NCBI GenBank assembly: GCA_013388455.1
Contig: JACAFF010000032.1
Coordinates: forward strand, 1-56,930
DNA length: 56,930 nt
Direction of reading: 5' to 3'
Source: Nitrospirota bacterium
GTDB taxonomy: Bacteria; Nitrospirota; Thermodesulfovibrionia; Thermodesulfovibrionales; SM23-35
In this document: positions 8,986-18,246 of the stretch, in pieces
Layout: every line of letters begins with the position of its first letter
How positions within the stretch are numbered: position 1 is the first letter of the stretch
Program-made: the position numbers and the translations under genes
The notes under the pieces: generated by a model
Databases searched by the model: none
What the model was told of the DNA's origin: nothing
What the model saw: only the letters and a program-made list of their open reading frames with translations

Positions 8986-9935
8986 AAATACCATTTCTCG
9001 TTTCTCTTTTGTTTTATTGTTTGGTACTCTGTGCTTACAGTTTAGTTTCTGGTTGTGGTAAAAAAGGCGAACCAACTCTTAAGTTATATGAAAAACCACC
9101 ACAACCATCAGGCCTCAATGCTATACATAGAGAGTCTGAAATAATACTCCTGTGGGATTTCCCTGATGATAAAGAAGAAATAATAAAAGGTTTTTATATT
9201 TTTAAGTCCTCTGGAAAAGATTTTGAAAAGATTGCATTTGTTGAGCGCAACATTCGTTCTTTTAGAGATTCTGATTTTTCTATTGGCTCAGAATACCAAT
9301 ATAAAATTGTTTCAAATAGCCTGAGAAATATTTATAGCATTGATTCAAACATTATAAAAGTTATTCCACAAGCAATACCATTACCACCTCAAGAAATCAA
9401 ATTCAGGATAGAGCCGGATTCCTTAACTTTAGAATGGGGGAAAAGTAATGGGGAAAACTTCTATAACATCTATAGAACTTACAAACAGGGTGAATATGGT
9501 TTATTTCCTATTAATAAAGAACCTCTAAGACAAAATTCATTTACAGACAATCTCAATGTTCAAAAAAAAGTATATTATACAATACGCAGTTTAACTGCAA
9601 GCTCTTCAAGGGATGAAGGTCCTGCTTCAGAAGAACTTGAGATAGATCCTGAGAAATTTATACCATCTAAAATTCAGGATATTCAGGTGGTTATTACAGA
9701 AAATTATATTTATTTATTATGGAAGGAGTCTCCAGAAAGGTGGATTGAAGGCTATAATATTTATAGGAAAAAAGATGGTGATAAATTTTATACATTTATA
9801 GGTAATACACAAATTCCTGCTTTCATAGACAGAGATAAAACTTCAATTAAAAGAAATTACAGGATAACCGCTGTCGGGCCGGGGGAAGAAAGCCCACCTG
9901 CTGATATTCAAGATATTATGTTTGTAAAGGATTAA
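8982..9935 (+). CDS. Lipoprotein with fibronectin type III-like domains
   Basis: 317 residues. An N-terminal hydrophobic signal ends in LVSGCGKKGEP, a lipobox with the Cys at about residue 25 and a tail resembling LptM-type small lipoproteins. The rest contains two or three FN3-like units with WDFP, FRDSD and YKIV-type patterns. It probably sits in the periplasm or outer membrane; a binding role is only inferred. It is translationally coupled to argH. Its TAA stop lies inside the TTAACCCG start of an R1 repeat arm. Confidence 0.75.
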   Translation: MKIPFLVSLLFYCLVLCAYSLVSGCGKKGEPTLKLYEKPPQPSGLNAIHRESEIILLWDFPDDKEEIIKGFYIFKSSGKDFEKIAFVERNIRSFRDSDFSIGSEYQYKIVSNSLRNIYSIDSNIIKVIPQAIPLPPQEIKFRIEPDSLTLEWGKSNGENFYNIYRTYKQGEYGLFPINKEPLRQNSFTDNLNVQKKVYYTIRSLTASSSRDEGPASEELEIDPEKFIPSKIQDIQVVITENYIYLLWKESPERWIEGYNIYRKKDGDKFYTFIGNTQIPAFIDRDKTSIKRNYRITAVGPGEESPPADIQDIMFVKD

Positions 9936-9963
9936 CCCGAAAAATGCCATTAGAATAACGCAC
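9932..9963 (+). repeat. R1 repeat arm after the FN3 lipoprotein gene
   Basis: TTAACCCGAAAAATGCCATT then AGAATAACGCA matches the 5' end of the R1 elements at 54430 and 24864. It begins at the TTAA that holds the stop codon of the upstream gene. The second arm is not recognisable. Confidence 0.6.
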
Positions 9964-9996
9964 CGATAATTTCGGGCTCGATACCTAAGTGCACGT

Positions 9997-10515
9997 CTAA
10001 AGATGATTCACCATTCCAGAATAGTTCAAATATGTTATGAATTCATTTTCAAAATTATCGCTAAAAATCTTTTTGCCTAAATTTTCCATAATTTCTTCTA
10101 ATTTCCAGAATCTTACCTCATCAATTTCTCTCTCATTGAATGATATAGTTCCATCGTAAACACATCGATATGTTGTTACAAGCTCTGTTTCATAATGATT
10201 ACCATGAATATATGAATAAATAAATTCAGGTTCACATCCAACGATTCCAAGTTCTTCTTGCATCTCTCTTTTAGATGAAAATATTAAATCTTCACCAATA
10301 CCCACATGTCCGCCCACAGACGTATCCCATTTCCCTGGTGCAACATCTTTGTTCTTAGAACGTTTTTGCAAAAGAAGATTTCCCTCTTTATTGAAAACAA
10401 GCACGTGAACCACTCTGTGTATAAGTGACGGATTGCCATGAATTTCAGACCTTTTTGCATGACCAACAATCTCACCTTTTTGATTCACTATTTCCAGGAA
10501 TTCCTCTTGTTCCAT
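9997..10515 (-). CDS. NUDIX hydrolase (Idi/YfcD-like)
   Basis: 172 residues with a complete Nudix box, GHVGIGED followed by REMQEELGI, which matches the G-x5-E-x7-REUxEExGU consensus. The N-terminal LEIVNQKGEIVG and the phrase LIHRVVHVLVFN are typical of the YfcD / isopentenyl-diphosphate isomerase-like subgroup. It hydrolyses a nucleoside diphosphate linked to another moiety; the substrate cannot be told from sequence. It is a single gene with a short spacer to the cold-shock gene. Confidence 0.85.
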   Translation of the reverse strand: MEQEEFLEIVNQKGEIVGHAKRSEIHGNPSLIHRVVHVLVFNKEGNLLLQKRSKNKDVAPGKWDTSVGGHVGIGEDLIFSSKREMQEELGIVGCEPEFIYSYIHGNHYETELVTTYRCVYDGTISFNEREIDEVRFWKLEEIMENLGKKIFSDNFENEFITYLNYSGMVNHL

Positions 10516-10572
10516 TATAAAATCCTACTTCAGAAATAATTGATTTTTAATTTTGAAAGGAAAATTTTTGAT

Positions 10573-10603
10573 AATGCAGGTTCCTGAAATCGGAACCTGC
10601 ATT
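10573..10603 (-). terminator. Hairpin after the cold-shock gene
   Basis: A 12-bp perfect stem (10573-10584 with 10592-10603, arm AATGCAGGTTCC, loop of 7) lies just after the csp stop codon. The T tract is better on the plus strand (TTTTTGTTT) than on the minus strand, but only a minus-strand gene ends here. Confidence 0.6.
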
Positions 10604-10608
10604 TTTGT

Positions 10609-10809
10609 TTAGATTTTTTTTACGTTTTCAGCCTTTGGACCTTTTGGGCCTTCAACAACTTCAAAACTGACCGTCTGTCCTTCAGTCAGAGTTTTGAAAC
10701 CGTTACCCTGAATGGCAGTATAATGGACAAATACATCTCCTCCATCTTCTTTGGTGATGAATCCAAAGCCTTTGGACTCGTTGAACCATTTAACGGTTCC
10801 TTTTACCAT
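10609..10809 (-). CDS. Cold-shock protein (CspA family)
   Basis: A 66-residue OB-fold nucleic-acid-binding protein. RNP1 (KGFGFI, residues 13-18) and RNP2 (VFVHY) are intact. CspA-type proteins melt RNA structure and assist translation. AAGGAGGTG precedes the ATG. A predicted promoter at 10925-10953 implies a leader of about 108 nt with strong secondary structure, as expected for thermoregulated csp genes. Confidence 0.95.
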   Translation of the reverse strand: MVKGTVKWFNESKGFGFITKEDGGDVFVHYTAIQGNGFKTLTEGQTVSFEVVEGPKGPKAENVKKI

Positions 10810-10918
10810 ACTGCTAACACCTCCTTACTTCAAAAAATAGAAAATATCCGAAGTAATGCTATAGAGAGCTACAAAGTCCAAAGTCTTTGAAGCTATACAA
10901 CAATACTTCCGAAACTTC
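10810..10918 (-). promoter_or_regulatory. Structured 5' leader of the cold-shock gene
   Basis: The transcript would carry an inner stem of AGCTTCAAAG paired to CTTTGTAGCT (10885-10894 with 10867-10876, 9 of 10 pairs, 8-nt loop). An outer GAAGTA/TACTTC pairing (10904-10909 with 10850-10855) encloses it. A long folded leader is typical of csp mRNAs that sense temperature. The function here is inferred. Confidence 0.5.
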
Positions 10919-10924
10919 CTGAAT

Positions 10925-10953
10925 AGTATCGCACACAGATTTAAAAAGGTCAA
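10925..10953 (-). promoter_or_regulatory. Predicted sigma70-type promoter of the cold-shock gene
   Basis: On the minus strand TTGACC (10948-10953), a 17-nt spacer and GATACT (10925-10930). It gives a start near 10918 and a leader of about 108 nt. Confidence 0.5.
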
Positions 10954-11000
10954 GGCTAAATATGCTGGAATTCTTTAAAAATCCAATATCCGCATCTTTA

Positions 11001-11927
11001 TTACATCGCTTTTTCTATATTCATTATTGCCTCCACCACTAACTTTCTCACCTCTTCATCAAACAGTATCTCAGCGTGATTTAGCTCAAAATTATGGTGC
11101 TCACGAGTCCCTGGAATGATAGAACTTTCAGCAGTGACAAGTCCATCACCTATGCCTTTCTTCATCTCATCAGGATAAAGACTTTCAGGTATAATTTTTT
11201 CAAATATATCAGGAAATAATAAATTGTTAATACAAAAAAGTGTCGGGTTTGTTCCTCCTATAGACATGTAATATATTCCATTTAGTTGCGAATAGTTTAA
11301 TGATTTGAAAATTTTTGATTCTGGAAGAAGTTCCCTTAAGGCTCTACTCTGTAAGAATTCAAAAATTTTCTTTATAGCAAATCTAATAGTTCCCTTTTCA
11401 CCAGGGGGAATGAATGGATTAATAATTTTTACAAGGGCAGTGGTATATTTAGCAACTTTCGCGATAGAACTTCCTTTATGAGGAGTTGATATCGTAATGA
11501 TACCTTTTATCAATTTATCCTGTCTCATCAAATATTTTCTTCCAACAAGCCCCCCCCTGCTGTGTCCAATCAAAATAATACCATTTTTTGTTAAAGACTT
11601 AGCGATTTTCAAAATTTCTAAAAGTTCATTGACAACAGAATTGATTAACCCTGTTGGTCTGCGATGACTCCATGTGATAACTGGATAACCTCTTACTTTA
11701 AGGTCTTCAAAAGATGTTTGAAGATTACCAGAAAGTCTCTCCAAAAGGCTTTTATTCAATAAAACTGATAATGGGAATTTACCACCGAGAATTCTTGATT
11801 CAGTCGGAGCAATCCATATGTTTTTATCCATACCCATTCCATGGATAAAGACGACAGCAGGCTTTTTCTCATCACCTCTGTATATACTCGTATCTAATTT
11901 CACATCATAATCCAGAAATTGAGCCAT
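11001..11927 (-). CDS. Alpha/beta hydrolase (lipase-like)
   Basis: 308 residues. The oxyanion region FIHGMG lies at residues 27-32, and the nucleophile elbow GHSRGG has Ser123. A late HHNFELNHAEIL could supply the catalytic His. The GHSRGGL elbow and general layout resemble triacylglycerol lipase / PGAP1-like esterases. No signal peptide is visible, so it is probably cytoplasmic. The substrate is unknown. It is followed upstream on the same strand by the nagZ-like gene with a 47-nt gap. Confidence 0.78.
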   Translation of the reverse strand: MAQFLDYDVKLDTSIYRGDEKKPAVVFIHGMGMDKNIWIAPTESRILGGKFPLSVLLNKSLLERLSGNLQTSFEDLKVRGYPVITWSHRRPTGLINSVVNELLEILKIAKSLTKNGIILIGHSRGGLVGRKYLMRQDKLIKGIITISTPHKGSSIAKVAKYTTALVKIINPFIPPGEKGTIRFAIKKIFEFLQSRALRELLPESKIFKSLNYSQLNGIYYMSIGGTNPTLFCINNLLFPDIFEKIIPESLYPDEMKKGIGDGLVTAESSIIPGTREHHNFELNHAEILFDEEVRKLVVEAIMNIEKAM

Positions 11928-11974
11928 ATCTTCATTTCAAAATTTATATTATGGATAGCTTTTTGTAAAAAAAT

Positions 11975-13525
11975 TTATACATTAATGTTCACAGGCAGTC
12001 GCCCTTGAAATTCCCGTTTTCCTACAAGACAATTCTTCACAGCTATCTGTGCCTGTTCAGAAATATCATAGGCAGCAATTAATATATCAGCTTTCTGGAA
12101 ATAATTTAAAATGTATGGATTGCCAAAAGAGACAACAACGCTCTTTTTTGCCTTTTTGATAAGTCTCTGGATAATTTTCTTTTCATCTTCCAACAATCCT
12201 GAGCTACCCTTCCATGCAGAAATGCTCGAAAAGATGATTAAAATTATAATATCACTCAAACTTCCTGACCCAACCTCTTTTACTATTTCTAAATTAAATC
12301 CACCTTGACGCCTTAAACTAAAAATATTTTTATAAGAGTCATATAAAGGAACGAAAGAGAAGAATGTCTCATCTCCTGCAAATATAATTGAGATATTCTG
12401 TTCATCAGTGAGTGGTAAAATTTTAGGAGTATTCTTTACAAGAGTAATTGATTTCTCTATTATTAATGAAGAAAGTTTCAGGTGATTTTCGTAATCAAAA
12501 CCAATGGTTTTAGATGTTCGGATTTTTTGTTTTATTTTTAATATTCGTTTAACTGCTCGATCTATATCTTTTTCAGTAATCATTTTTGTATCTAAAGCAA
12601 CCATAATCTCTTTAACCGTGAGATCAGGATCAACAGGGTGTAGCAATATATCATTTCCTGCCTTGATACATTTTCCTGATATGTCTTTTATACCTTTTAA
12701 TGCGTTCATAGTAAGGGCATCTGTTATAACAAGTCCCTGAAATCCAAGTCTATATCTTAAAAGTCCTTTTATTATCTTCTCGGATAAGCTTGCCGGCTTT
12801 TTATCAATTGAGGGGATACTTAGATGTCCAACCATAATACTGCTGACTCCTGCATGAATAGCTGCTTTGAATGGAATAATATCATTGGTTATCAAATCAT
12901 TATAAGTTTTTCGAATGACTGGAAGTGCAATATGCGAGTCAATTGATGTATCTCCATGTCCAGGGAAATGCTTTGCACAGCTTATAAGACCAGATTTTTC
13001 AATCGACTTAATATACTCTCTTCCCAACCATGAAACATTTTCTGCGTTATCAGAGAAAGCTCTCGTACATATAATTGGATTATCAGGCACCTGATTAATA
13101 TCCATTACTGGAATGAGTGGCATATTTATTCCCACAGCTTTCGCCTCATTAATAATAGCTTTAAGCACTCTATGCAGTAATAAAATATCTTTGTTTTTTT
13201 CTCTCTTGATTGCGGCTGATACAGCCATTTGACATGGAAATATTGTAGTGCCATTGATTTGCTGTCCTACCCCACGCTCAATATCAGATGCGATTAGAAG
13301 TGTAAGCTCAGAAATTGATTGTATCTTTTTAATAAAATTTTCTATACCATTTCGCAAACCTCCAAAAAGTATGAAGCCACCAATTCCTTTTCTAATAAGT
13401 TTCTCAATTTTTTTACAATAAGATTTATTGGTTATATTGTTTCCGTTAAGTCTGGTAACAATTAATTGATAAAGTTTTTTCTCAAAAGGTATATTTTTTA
13501 TATAAGACATAAAGAAGTTTATCAA
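11975..13525 (-). CDS. nagZ: Glycoside hydrolase family 3, beta-N-acetylhexosaminidase (NagZ-like)
   Basis: 516 residues. The GH3 domain carries the NagZ loop KHFPGHGDTSIDSH (residues 185-198, with the catalytic His of the Asp-His dyad) and the nucleophile Asp in LVITDALTM. NagZ releases GlcNAc from muropeptides during peptidoglycan recycling. It is longer than the roughly 340-residue E. coli NagZ because a C-terminal second domain is present (about 370-516), as in Bacillus-type NagZ. The first residues are poorly supported, and an internal ATG 18 nt downstream is possible. Confidence 0.85.
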   Translation of the reverse strand: MINFFMSYIKNIPFEKKLYQLIVTRLNGNNITNKSYCKKIEKLIRKGIGGFILFGGLRNGIENFIKKIQSISELTLLIASDIERGVGQQINGTTIFPCQMAVSAAIKREKNKDILLLHRVLKAIINEAKAVGINMPLIPVMDINQVPDNPIICTRAFSDNAENVSWLGREYIKSIEKSGLISCAKHFPGHGDTSIDSHIALPVIRKTYNDLITNDIIPFKAAIHAGVSSIMVGHLSIPSIDKKPASLSEKIIKGLLRYRLGFQGLVITDALTMNALKGIKDISGKCIKAGNDILLHPVDPDLTVKEIMVALDTKMITEKDIDRAVKRILKIKQKIRTSKTIGFDYENHLKLSSLIIEKSITLVKNTPKILPLTDEQNISIIFAGDETFFSFVPLYDSYKNIFSLRRQGGFNLEIVKEVGSGSLSDIIILIIFSSISAWKGSSGLLEDEKKIIQRLIKKAKKSVVVSFGNPYILNYFQKADILIAAYDISEQAQIAVKNCLVGKREFQGRLPVNINV

Positions 13526-13631
13526 ACTTTCGTTTATCGAAACAATACAGTTATTTATTATTTTAGATTTTTTAAAAAATATTGATAAAAAATTTTAAAT
13601 CATTTATCTTTATCATAAAAGGAATTATGTT

Positions 13632-14558
13632 ATGTATAAAGGAAAAATTTTACTTGTAGAAGATGATAAATTGCAGGCACAAACTACCAGAGATTATCTT
13701 GAATCTATTGGATATGATGTTAAATGGGCAGAAAATGGTAAAACCGCATTAAAGATTGCAAAAACACAACCTATCGACATAATATTATTAGATATTATAT
13801 TACCAGACATAAATGGTTATGAGCTATGCAGATGGTTGAAACTTAATCAGGATACTAAATCTATCCCTATTATCATGCTTACGGTCAAAGACTCAACAAT
13901 GAACAAAGTTGAAGGTTTGCAGGCAGGTGCTGATGACTACCTTGCAAAACCTTATCATGAAACAGAACTTAATGCAAGAATATATGCTTCTCTAAGAACA
14001 AAATCCCTGCAGGACGAATTAAAAGAAAAAAATAGACAGCTTGAGGAAATATTAGCAAAAGTTGAAATTCTTGCAATAACTGATCCACTCACGTTAATAC
14101 CAAACAGACGTCATTTTGAGGTTACTATTGAAAAGGAATTTAATAAGACGGTTAGATATAAAACTCCAACCTCCTGTATCATGATTGATATCGATCATTT
14201 TAAAAGTATCAATGATGAATATGGTCATAGAGTAGGAGATATTGTCCTCAAAGAAATGGCAAATCTAATTAAAAATTGTATTAGAAAAGTTGACACCGTT
14301 GCACGATGGGGTGGTGAAGAATTTGTTATACTCTTACCCGGAATAACAAAAGAAAAGGCTTATAATGCAGCTTTAAGAATTAGAGAATCCTTACAAAAAT
14401 ATAAATTTTCAGATATTCATAAACCTATCACTATCAGTATCGGGATATCCAGCATCCCGAACCCTTCCATAGATTCATCAGAAAAGCTCATTGATGCTGC
14501 CGATAATGCTCTCTATGAAGCGAAAGCTAAGGGTAGAGATAGAATAGAAACTATATAA
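13632..14558 (+). CDS. Response regulator with GGDEF domain (diguanylate cyclase)
   Basis: 308 residues. The receiver domain (about 5-118) has acidic residues E10/D11/D12, the phosphorylation site D54 in LLDIILPD, and K106. A coiled linker (about 123-145) leads to a GGDEF domain with intact GGEEF at 227-231. An inhibitory I-site RKVD (218-221) lies five residues before it. It should make c-di-GMP when phosphorylated and be product-inhibited. No histidine kinase is adjacent. The layout is single receiver plus GGDEF, unlike double-receiver PleD. Confidence 0.92.
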   Translation: MYKGKILLVEDDKLQAQTTRDYLESIGYDVKWAENGKTALKIAKTQPIDIILLDIILPDINGYELCRWLKLNQDTKSIPIIMLTVKDSTMNKVEGLQAGADDYLAKPYHETELNARIYASLRTKSLQDELKEKNRQLEEILAKVEILAITDPLTLIPNRRHFEVTIEKEFNKTVRYKTPTSCIMIDIDHFKSINDEYGHRVGDIVLKEMANLIKNCIRKVDTVARWGGEEFVILLPGITKEKAYNAALRIRESLQKYKFSDIHKPITISIGISSIPNPSIDSSEKLIDAADNALYEAKAKGRDRIETI

Positions 14559-14624
14559 TAGCAAATTTAAGCAAAAAGTAAATTAATATTTTTTATTTTA
14601 AATTATTTACAAAAGTTATTATTT

Positions 14625-15284
14625 ATGGTATTTTTTATTATGTTCTCGATGGTGAATGAAAATCCAACACGTGAAAAAATTATTATGCTTCTAAAAAAAG
14701 CCGGACCTATGTCCATTGACGATCTTAGCAGGGAATTGAACATTACTTCGATGGGAATACGTCAACACCTTATCTCACTCGAACGTAAAGGTATTATCAA
14801 TTATGTTACAAAAAGAAGTGGCATAGGAAGACCAGCATTTTATTACAAGCTGACTGATAAAGCTGATGATTTGTTTCCCAAACTATATCATGATTTTATA
14901 CTTCAAGTTTTTAAAGATATTGAAAAGAATGACAGTCGTGAGATGATAGACAACATATTCAAATGGCGCAAGAACAGAATCCTCAAGGAAACTAAAGAAG
15001 CCCTCTCAGAAAAAAAGACTCTAAATGAAAAAATTGAATCTTTCAAAAATATACTTGAATCAAAAGGATATCTTGCAGAAATAGAAAATGAAAATAATCA
15101 CTATATTCTTAACCAATACAACTGCCCAATATATAGATTAGCTCAGCAATACAATGATGCTTGCAGATATGAATTACAGATGTATCGTGAAATTTTTGGT
15201 AAAGAAATAACACGTGAAAAATGTATGGCAGAAGGTGACATCTCTTGTACTTATATTATACCTAAGACAAGCTTTAAACATTAA
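14625..15284 (+). CDS. SufR/ArsR-like winged-helix regulator with C-terminal Cys cluster
   Basis: 219 residues. The N-terminal winged helix (about 12-75, MSIDDLSRELNITSMGIRQH and RSGIGRPAFYYKLT) matches the SufR/DeoR-like group. The C-terminal half carries C167, C180, C200 and C208, a spacing suited to an Fe-S cluster sensor as in SufR, where the cluster controls DNA binding. No suf or isc genes are adjacent, so the regulon is unknown. The start could also be the ATG at 14640 or 14649; none has a clear ribosome site. Confidence 0.72.
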   Translation: MVFFIMFSMVNENPTREKIIMLLKKAGPMSIDDLSRELNITSMGIRQHLISLERKGIINYVTKRSGIGRPAFYYKLTDKADDLFPKLYHDFILQVFKDIEKNDSREMIDNIFKWRKNRILKETKEALSEKKTLNEKIESFKNILESKGYLAEIENENNHYILNQYNCPIYRLAQQYNDACRYELQMYREIFGKEITREKCMAEGDISCTYIIPKTSFKH

Positions 15285-15450
15285 AGTTTTCTATTATATA
15301 AACAAACTAACCAATTATTATAAATATATTTTTTCTACAACTCAAAACAATTTTTCCACCATTTAAATCCGAATAAATTCTTCTTGCTATAAAATATAAT
15401 TTTATTTTATTCTAATAAAAAGTCGACAGGAGGTTAAATTTCGATTTAAC

Positions 15451-15641
15451 ATCTTTGCCTACCCTGTTGGTGATAAGGAGAACATGTTGATCCGGCAAAT
15501 TAGATCTTATGGGAGCCTGCGTAAAGAGCTGGTGTGCATGCCCTCTTTTATATGGAGAGGGAAGCCTAAAGGTAATTTCAGGGCACCCACTTATATTATA
15601 GGCGGATCTAATTTCTTCTTACACGGCAGGGTGGGTTTATT
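15451..15641 (+). ncRNA. ssrS: Probable 6S RNA
   Basis: A roughly 190-nt region folds into a long rod. A closing stem joins 15457-15469 (GCCTACCCTGTTG) to 15624-15636, allowing G-U pairs. An internal stem joins AAATTAGATC (15497-15506) to GATCTAATTT (15605-15614). The next stem joins TGGGAGCCT to GGGCACCCA, and the tip hairpin is CCCTCT/AGAGGG (15541-15560). A rod with internal bubbles just upstream of rny is how 6S RNA looks in related phyla. 6S RNA binds sigma70 RNA polymerase in stationary phase. An open frame across it (15484-15780) has no coding character. A covariance-model search was not possible. Confidence 0.7.
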
Positions 15642-15876
15642 ACATAACAGGCTGACTTTTATGACTCGTATATTTATTCGGAGGAAAATAAATAAAATTT
15701 TTAATATGATAGAGAATAAAAAACTTATTATTTTAAGACATATTTTTTACTCACCTCCAAAACTTTCTTCAAAGTCATAATTCAGCCACAGGATAATCTG
15801 TTTAAAAAGAAGCTCTGTAGCTTCATTTAATGATCCCTCTACTTATAGGGAAAAAGAGGAAGGGGGTTTAGTATAT
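15642..15876 (+). other. Leader region between the probable 6S RNA and rny
   Basis: About 235 nt with no credible gene. It probably holds the end of the 6S transcript and the rny promoter. A GAGGAAGGGGG ribosome site lies before the rny start. Confidence 0.35.
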
Positions 15877-17445
15877 ATGAGTCAAATTCAGTTGGTATAT
15901 TTATTGGTTGCAATTGTTATAGGATTTGCTGTTGGTTTAATATTCATCCTCATCTCTCGGACAAAGTTAAAGAGCCAAAAAATTGCTTATGACAAAGAAA
16001 GAAATAAGATAATTGAAGAAGCACAGAAAGAAGCAGAGAGATTAAAAAAGGAAGCTCAAATTGAGGCAAAGGACTTTGTCTATCAGGCTAAAGCAGAAGC
16101 AGAGAAAGAGATCAGGGAGCGACGCTCAGAGATTACCCATCTTGATAAACGCCTCCGCCAAAAAGAAGAAATAATTGAAAGAAAATTCGAACAAATAGAA
16201 AAAAGAGAGCAGGAACTTTCTAAAAGAGAAAAAGAATATTCTTTCAAGGAAAAGGCAATTCAGGAAAAAGAAAATACTTTGAACAAATTGTTGAAAGAAC
16301 AGACAGAGGTGCTCGAAAGAATTTCAAATTTAAGCACTGAAGATGCTAAAAATGAATTTTTAAAAAGAATCGAGGAAAATTCACAGTTAGAGGCTGCAAA
16401 ACTAATAAAAAGGATCGAGGATGAGGCCAAAGAAAATGCAGAGAAAAAGGCAAAAGAAATAATCGGTCTTGCAATCCAGAGATATGCAAGCGACTACGTA
16501 ATGGATGCAACGGTGACGTCTGTCTCTCTCCCGAATGATGAAATGAAAGGAAGAATTATCGGTAGAGAAGGTAGAAATATTCGGGCATTGGAGGCTGCAA
16601 CAGGGGTAGACCTGATAGTTGATGATACACCTGAAACAGTTACACTGTCTGCTTTTGACCCTGTCAGACGTGAAATTGCGAGATTATCTCTTGAACGTCT
16701 TATTACAGATGGCAGAATACATCCTACAAGAATTGAAGAAATAGTCGAAAAAGTAAAAAAAGAGGTAGATGCGCATATAAGGGAAGAAGGCGAAAAGGCT
16801 GTCTTTGATTTCGGCCTTTCCGGCATACATCCAGAATTGATAAAACTTATTGGCAGATTAAAATACAGAACTTCATACGGACAAAATGTTCTTCAGCATT
16901 CTCGTGAGGTAGCATATCTTGCTGGTATAATGGCAGCAGAATTAAAGGTAGACACAAAACTTTCAAAAAGAGCTGGTATACTGCATGATATTGGCAAGGC
17001 AGTTGACCACGAACTGGATGGTTCACATCAGGAGATTGGTGCAAACCTTGCAAAAAAATATGGTGAAAATCAAAAGGTTATAAATGCCATCCTGGTCCAT
17101 CATGGAGAGGGCGATCCTGCAACAGTCGAAGCAGCACTGATTGCTGCTGCTGATGCACTTTCTGCTGCACGTCCAGGGGTAAGAAAGGAAAGTATAGAAC
17201 ATTATCTCAAACGTCTTGAGAAACTTGAGCAAATGGCTCTCTCATACAGAGGAGTTGAAAAATGTTATGCAATACAGGCAGGAAGGGAAATAAGGATTAT
17301 AGTCAAACCTGAAGATGTTAGCGATGAAATGTCATCAATGATATCAAGAGAACTTGCAAAGAAGATTGAATCAGAGATGACTTATCCTGGACAGATAAAA
17401 GTTACTGTTATAAGGGAATCAAGATATGTTGAATATGCAAAATAG
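15877..17445 (+). CDS. rny: Ribonuclease Y
   Basis: Membrane-anchored endoribonuclease that initiates mRNA decay, 522 residues. Its parts in order are an N-terminal transmembrane helix (about 5-27), a long Glu/Lys-rich coiled coil (about 30-200), a KH domain with [12 protein letters not shown], and an HD domain with [10 protein letters not shown] and [10 protein letters not shown]. Length and order are those of the family. ymdB follows after 6 nt, the common rny-ymdB pair. Confidence 0.97.
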   Translation: MSQIQLVYLLVAIVIGFAVGLIFILISRTKLKSQKIAYDKERNKIIEEAQKEAERLKKEAQIEAKDFVYQAKAEAEKEIRERRSEITHLDKRLRQKEEIIERKFEQIEKREQELSKREKEYSFKEKAIQEKENTLNKLLKEQTEVLERISNLSTEDAKNEFLKRIEENSQLEAAKLIKRIEDEAKENAEKKAKEIIGLAIQRYASDYVMDATVTSVSLPNDEMKGRIIGREGRNIRALEAATGVDLIVDDTPETVTLSAFDPVRREIARLSLERLITDGRIHPTRIEEIVEKVKKEVDAHIREEGEKAVFDFGLSGIHPELIKLIGRLKYRTSYGQNVLQHSREVAYLAGIMAAELKVDTKLSKRAGILHDIGKAVDHELDGSHQEIGANLAKKYGENQKVINAILVHHGEGDPATVEAALIAAADALSAARPGVRKESIEHYLKRLEKLEQMALSYRGVEKCYAIQAGREIRIIVKPEDVSDEMSSMISRELAKKIESEMTYPGQIKVTVIRESRYVEYAK

Positions 17446-17451
17446 CTTCAA

Positions 17452-18234
17452 ATGAAAGTTCTGTTTATTGGCGATATCGTTGGAAAAGTTGGTAGAAATG
17501 CGACTAAAGCATTACTTCCAGCGATTATTGACAGATATAAAATTAACTTTGTTATTGCAAATGGTGAGAATGCTGCAGGTGGCTTCGGTCTTACAGAAAA
17601 AACTGTCTCGGAAATTCTGTTATCCGGGGTTCATATAATAACAACAGGAAACCATGTATGGGACAAAAAGGAATTCATACCCAAAATCTCTAAACAAGAC
17701 AGGGTAATCAGACCAGTTAACTATCCTCCCGGAGTCCCTGGATATGGAAGTATTATTTATACTCTGCCAAATGAACAGAAAGTCGCAGTAATCAATATAT
17801 CTGGCCGTGTATTTATGTCAAATATAGACTGTCCTTTCAGAACAGGAAAGGCAGAGGTCGAGCGACTCAAGGCATCAACAAACATTATTATTATTGATTT
17901 TCATGCAGAAGCAACCTCTGAAAAGATTGCATTCGGTTATTTCATGGATGGCAAAGTTAGCGCAGTAATAGGTACCCATACTCACGTTCAGACTGCTGAT
18001 GAAAAAATTCTACCTAATGGAACAGCTTATATTACAGATGTTGGTATGACAGGACCAGTTAATTCTGTTATAGGTATTGAAATTAAGCAAATTATTGATA
18101 AATTTCTGACAAATATGCCTATGCGATTTGAGACTGCCAAAGGTGAGGGATGTTTTTCTGCTGTTGTTTTTGAAATTGATGAACATACTGGCAAATCAAT
18201 TGCTATCCAACGACTTCAGCTTAAATATCCCTAA
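17452..18234 (+). CDS. YmdB family metallophosphoesterase (TIGR00282)
   Basis: 260 residues. Metal-binding motifs are all present: GDIVGKVGR (residues 7-15), NGENAAGGFGLT, TGNHVWDKKE, DFHAEATSEK and GTHTHVQTAD. Family members hydrolyse 2',3'-cyclic nucleotides and bind RNase Y in Bacillus. Its position directly behind rny supports a role in RNA turnover. Confidence 0.93.
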   Translation: MKVLFIGDIVGKVGRNATKALLPAIIDRYKINFVIANGENAAGGFGLTEKTVSEILLSGVHIITTGNHVWDKKEFIPKISKQDRVIRPVNYPPGVPGYGSIIYTLPNEQKVAVINISGRVFMSNIDCPFRTGKAEVERLKASTNIIIIDFHAEATSEKIAFGYFMDGKVSAVIGTHTHVQTADEKILPNGTAYITDVGMTGPVNSVIGIEIKQIIDKFLTNMPMRFETAKGEGCFSAVVFEIDEHTGKSIAIQRLQLKYP

Positions 18235-18246
18235 CGAAATTCTATA

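Noticed and set aside
15484-15780. Open frame of 98 codons upstream of rny
   Set aside because: It overlaps the folded probable 6S RNA, starts at a poor site, and its protein has no coding-like composition.
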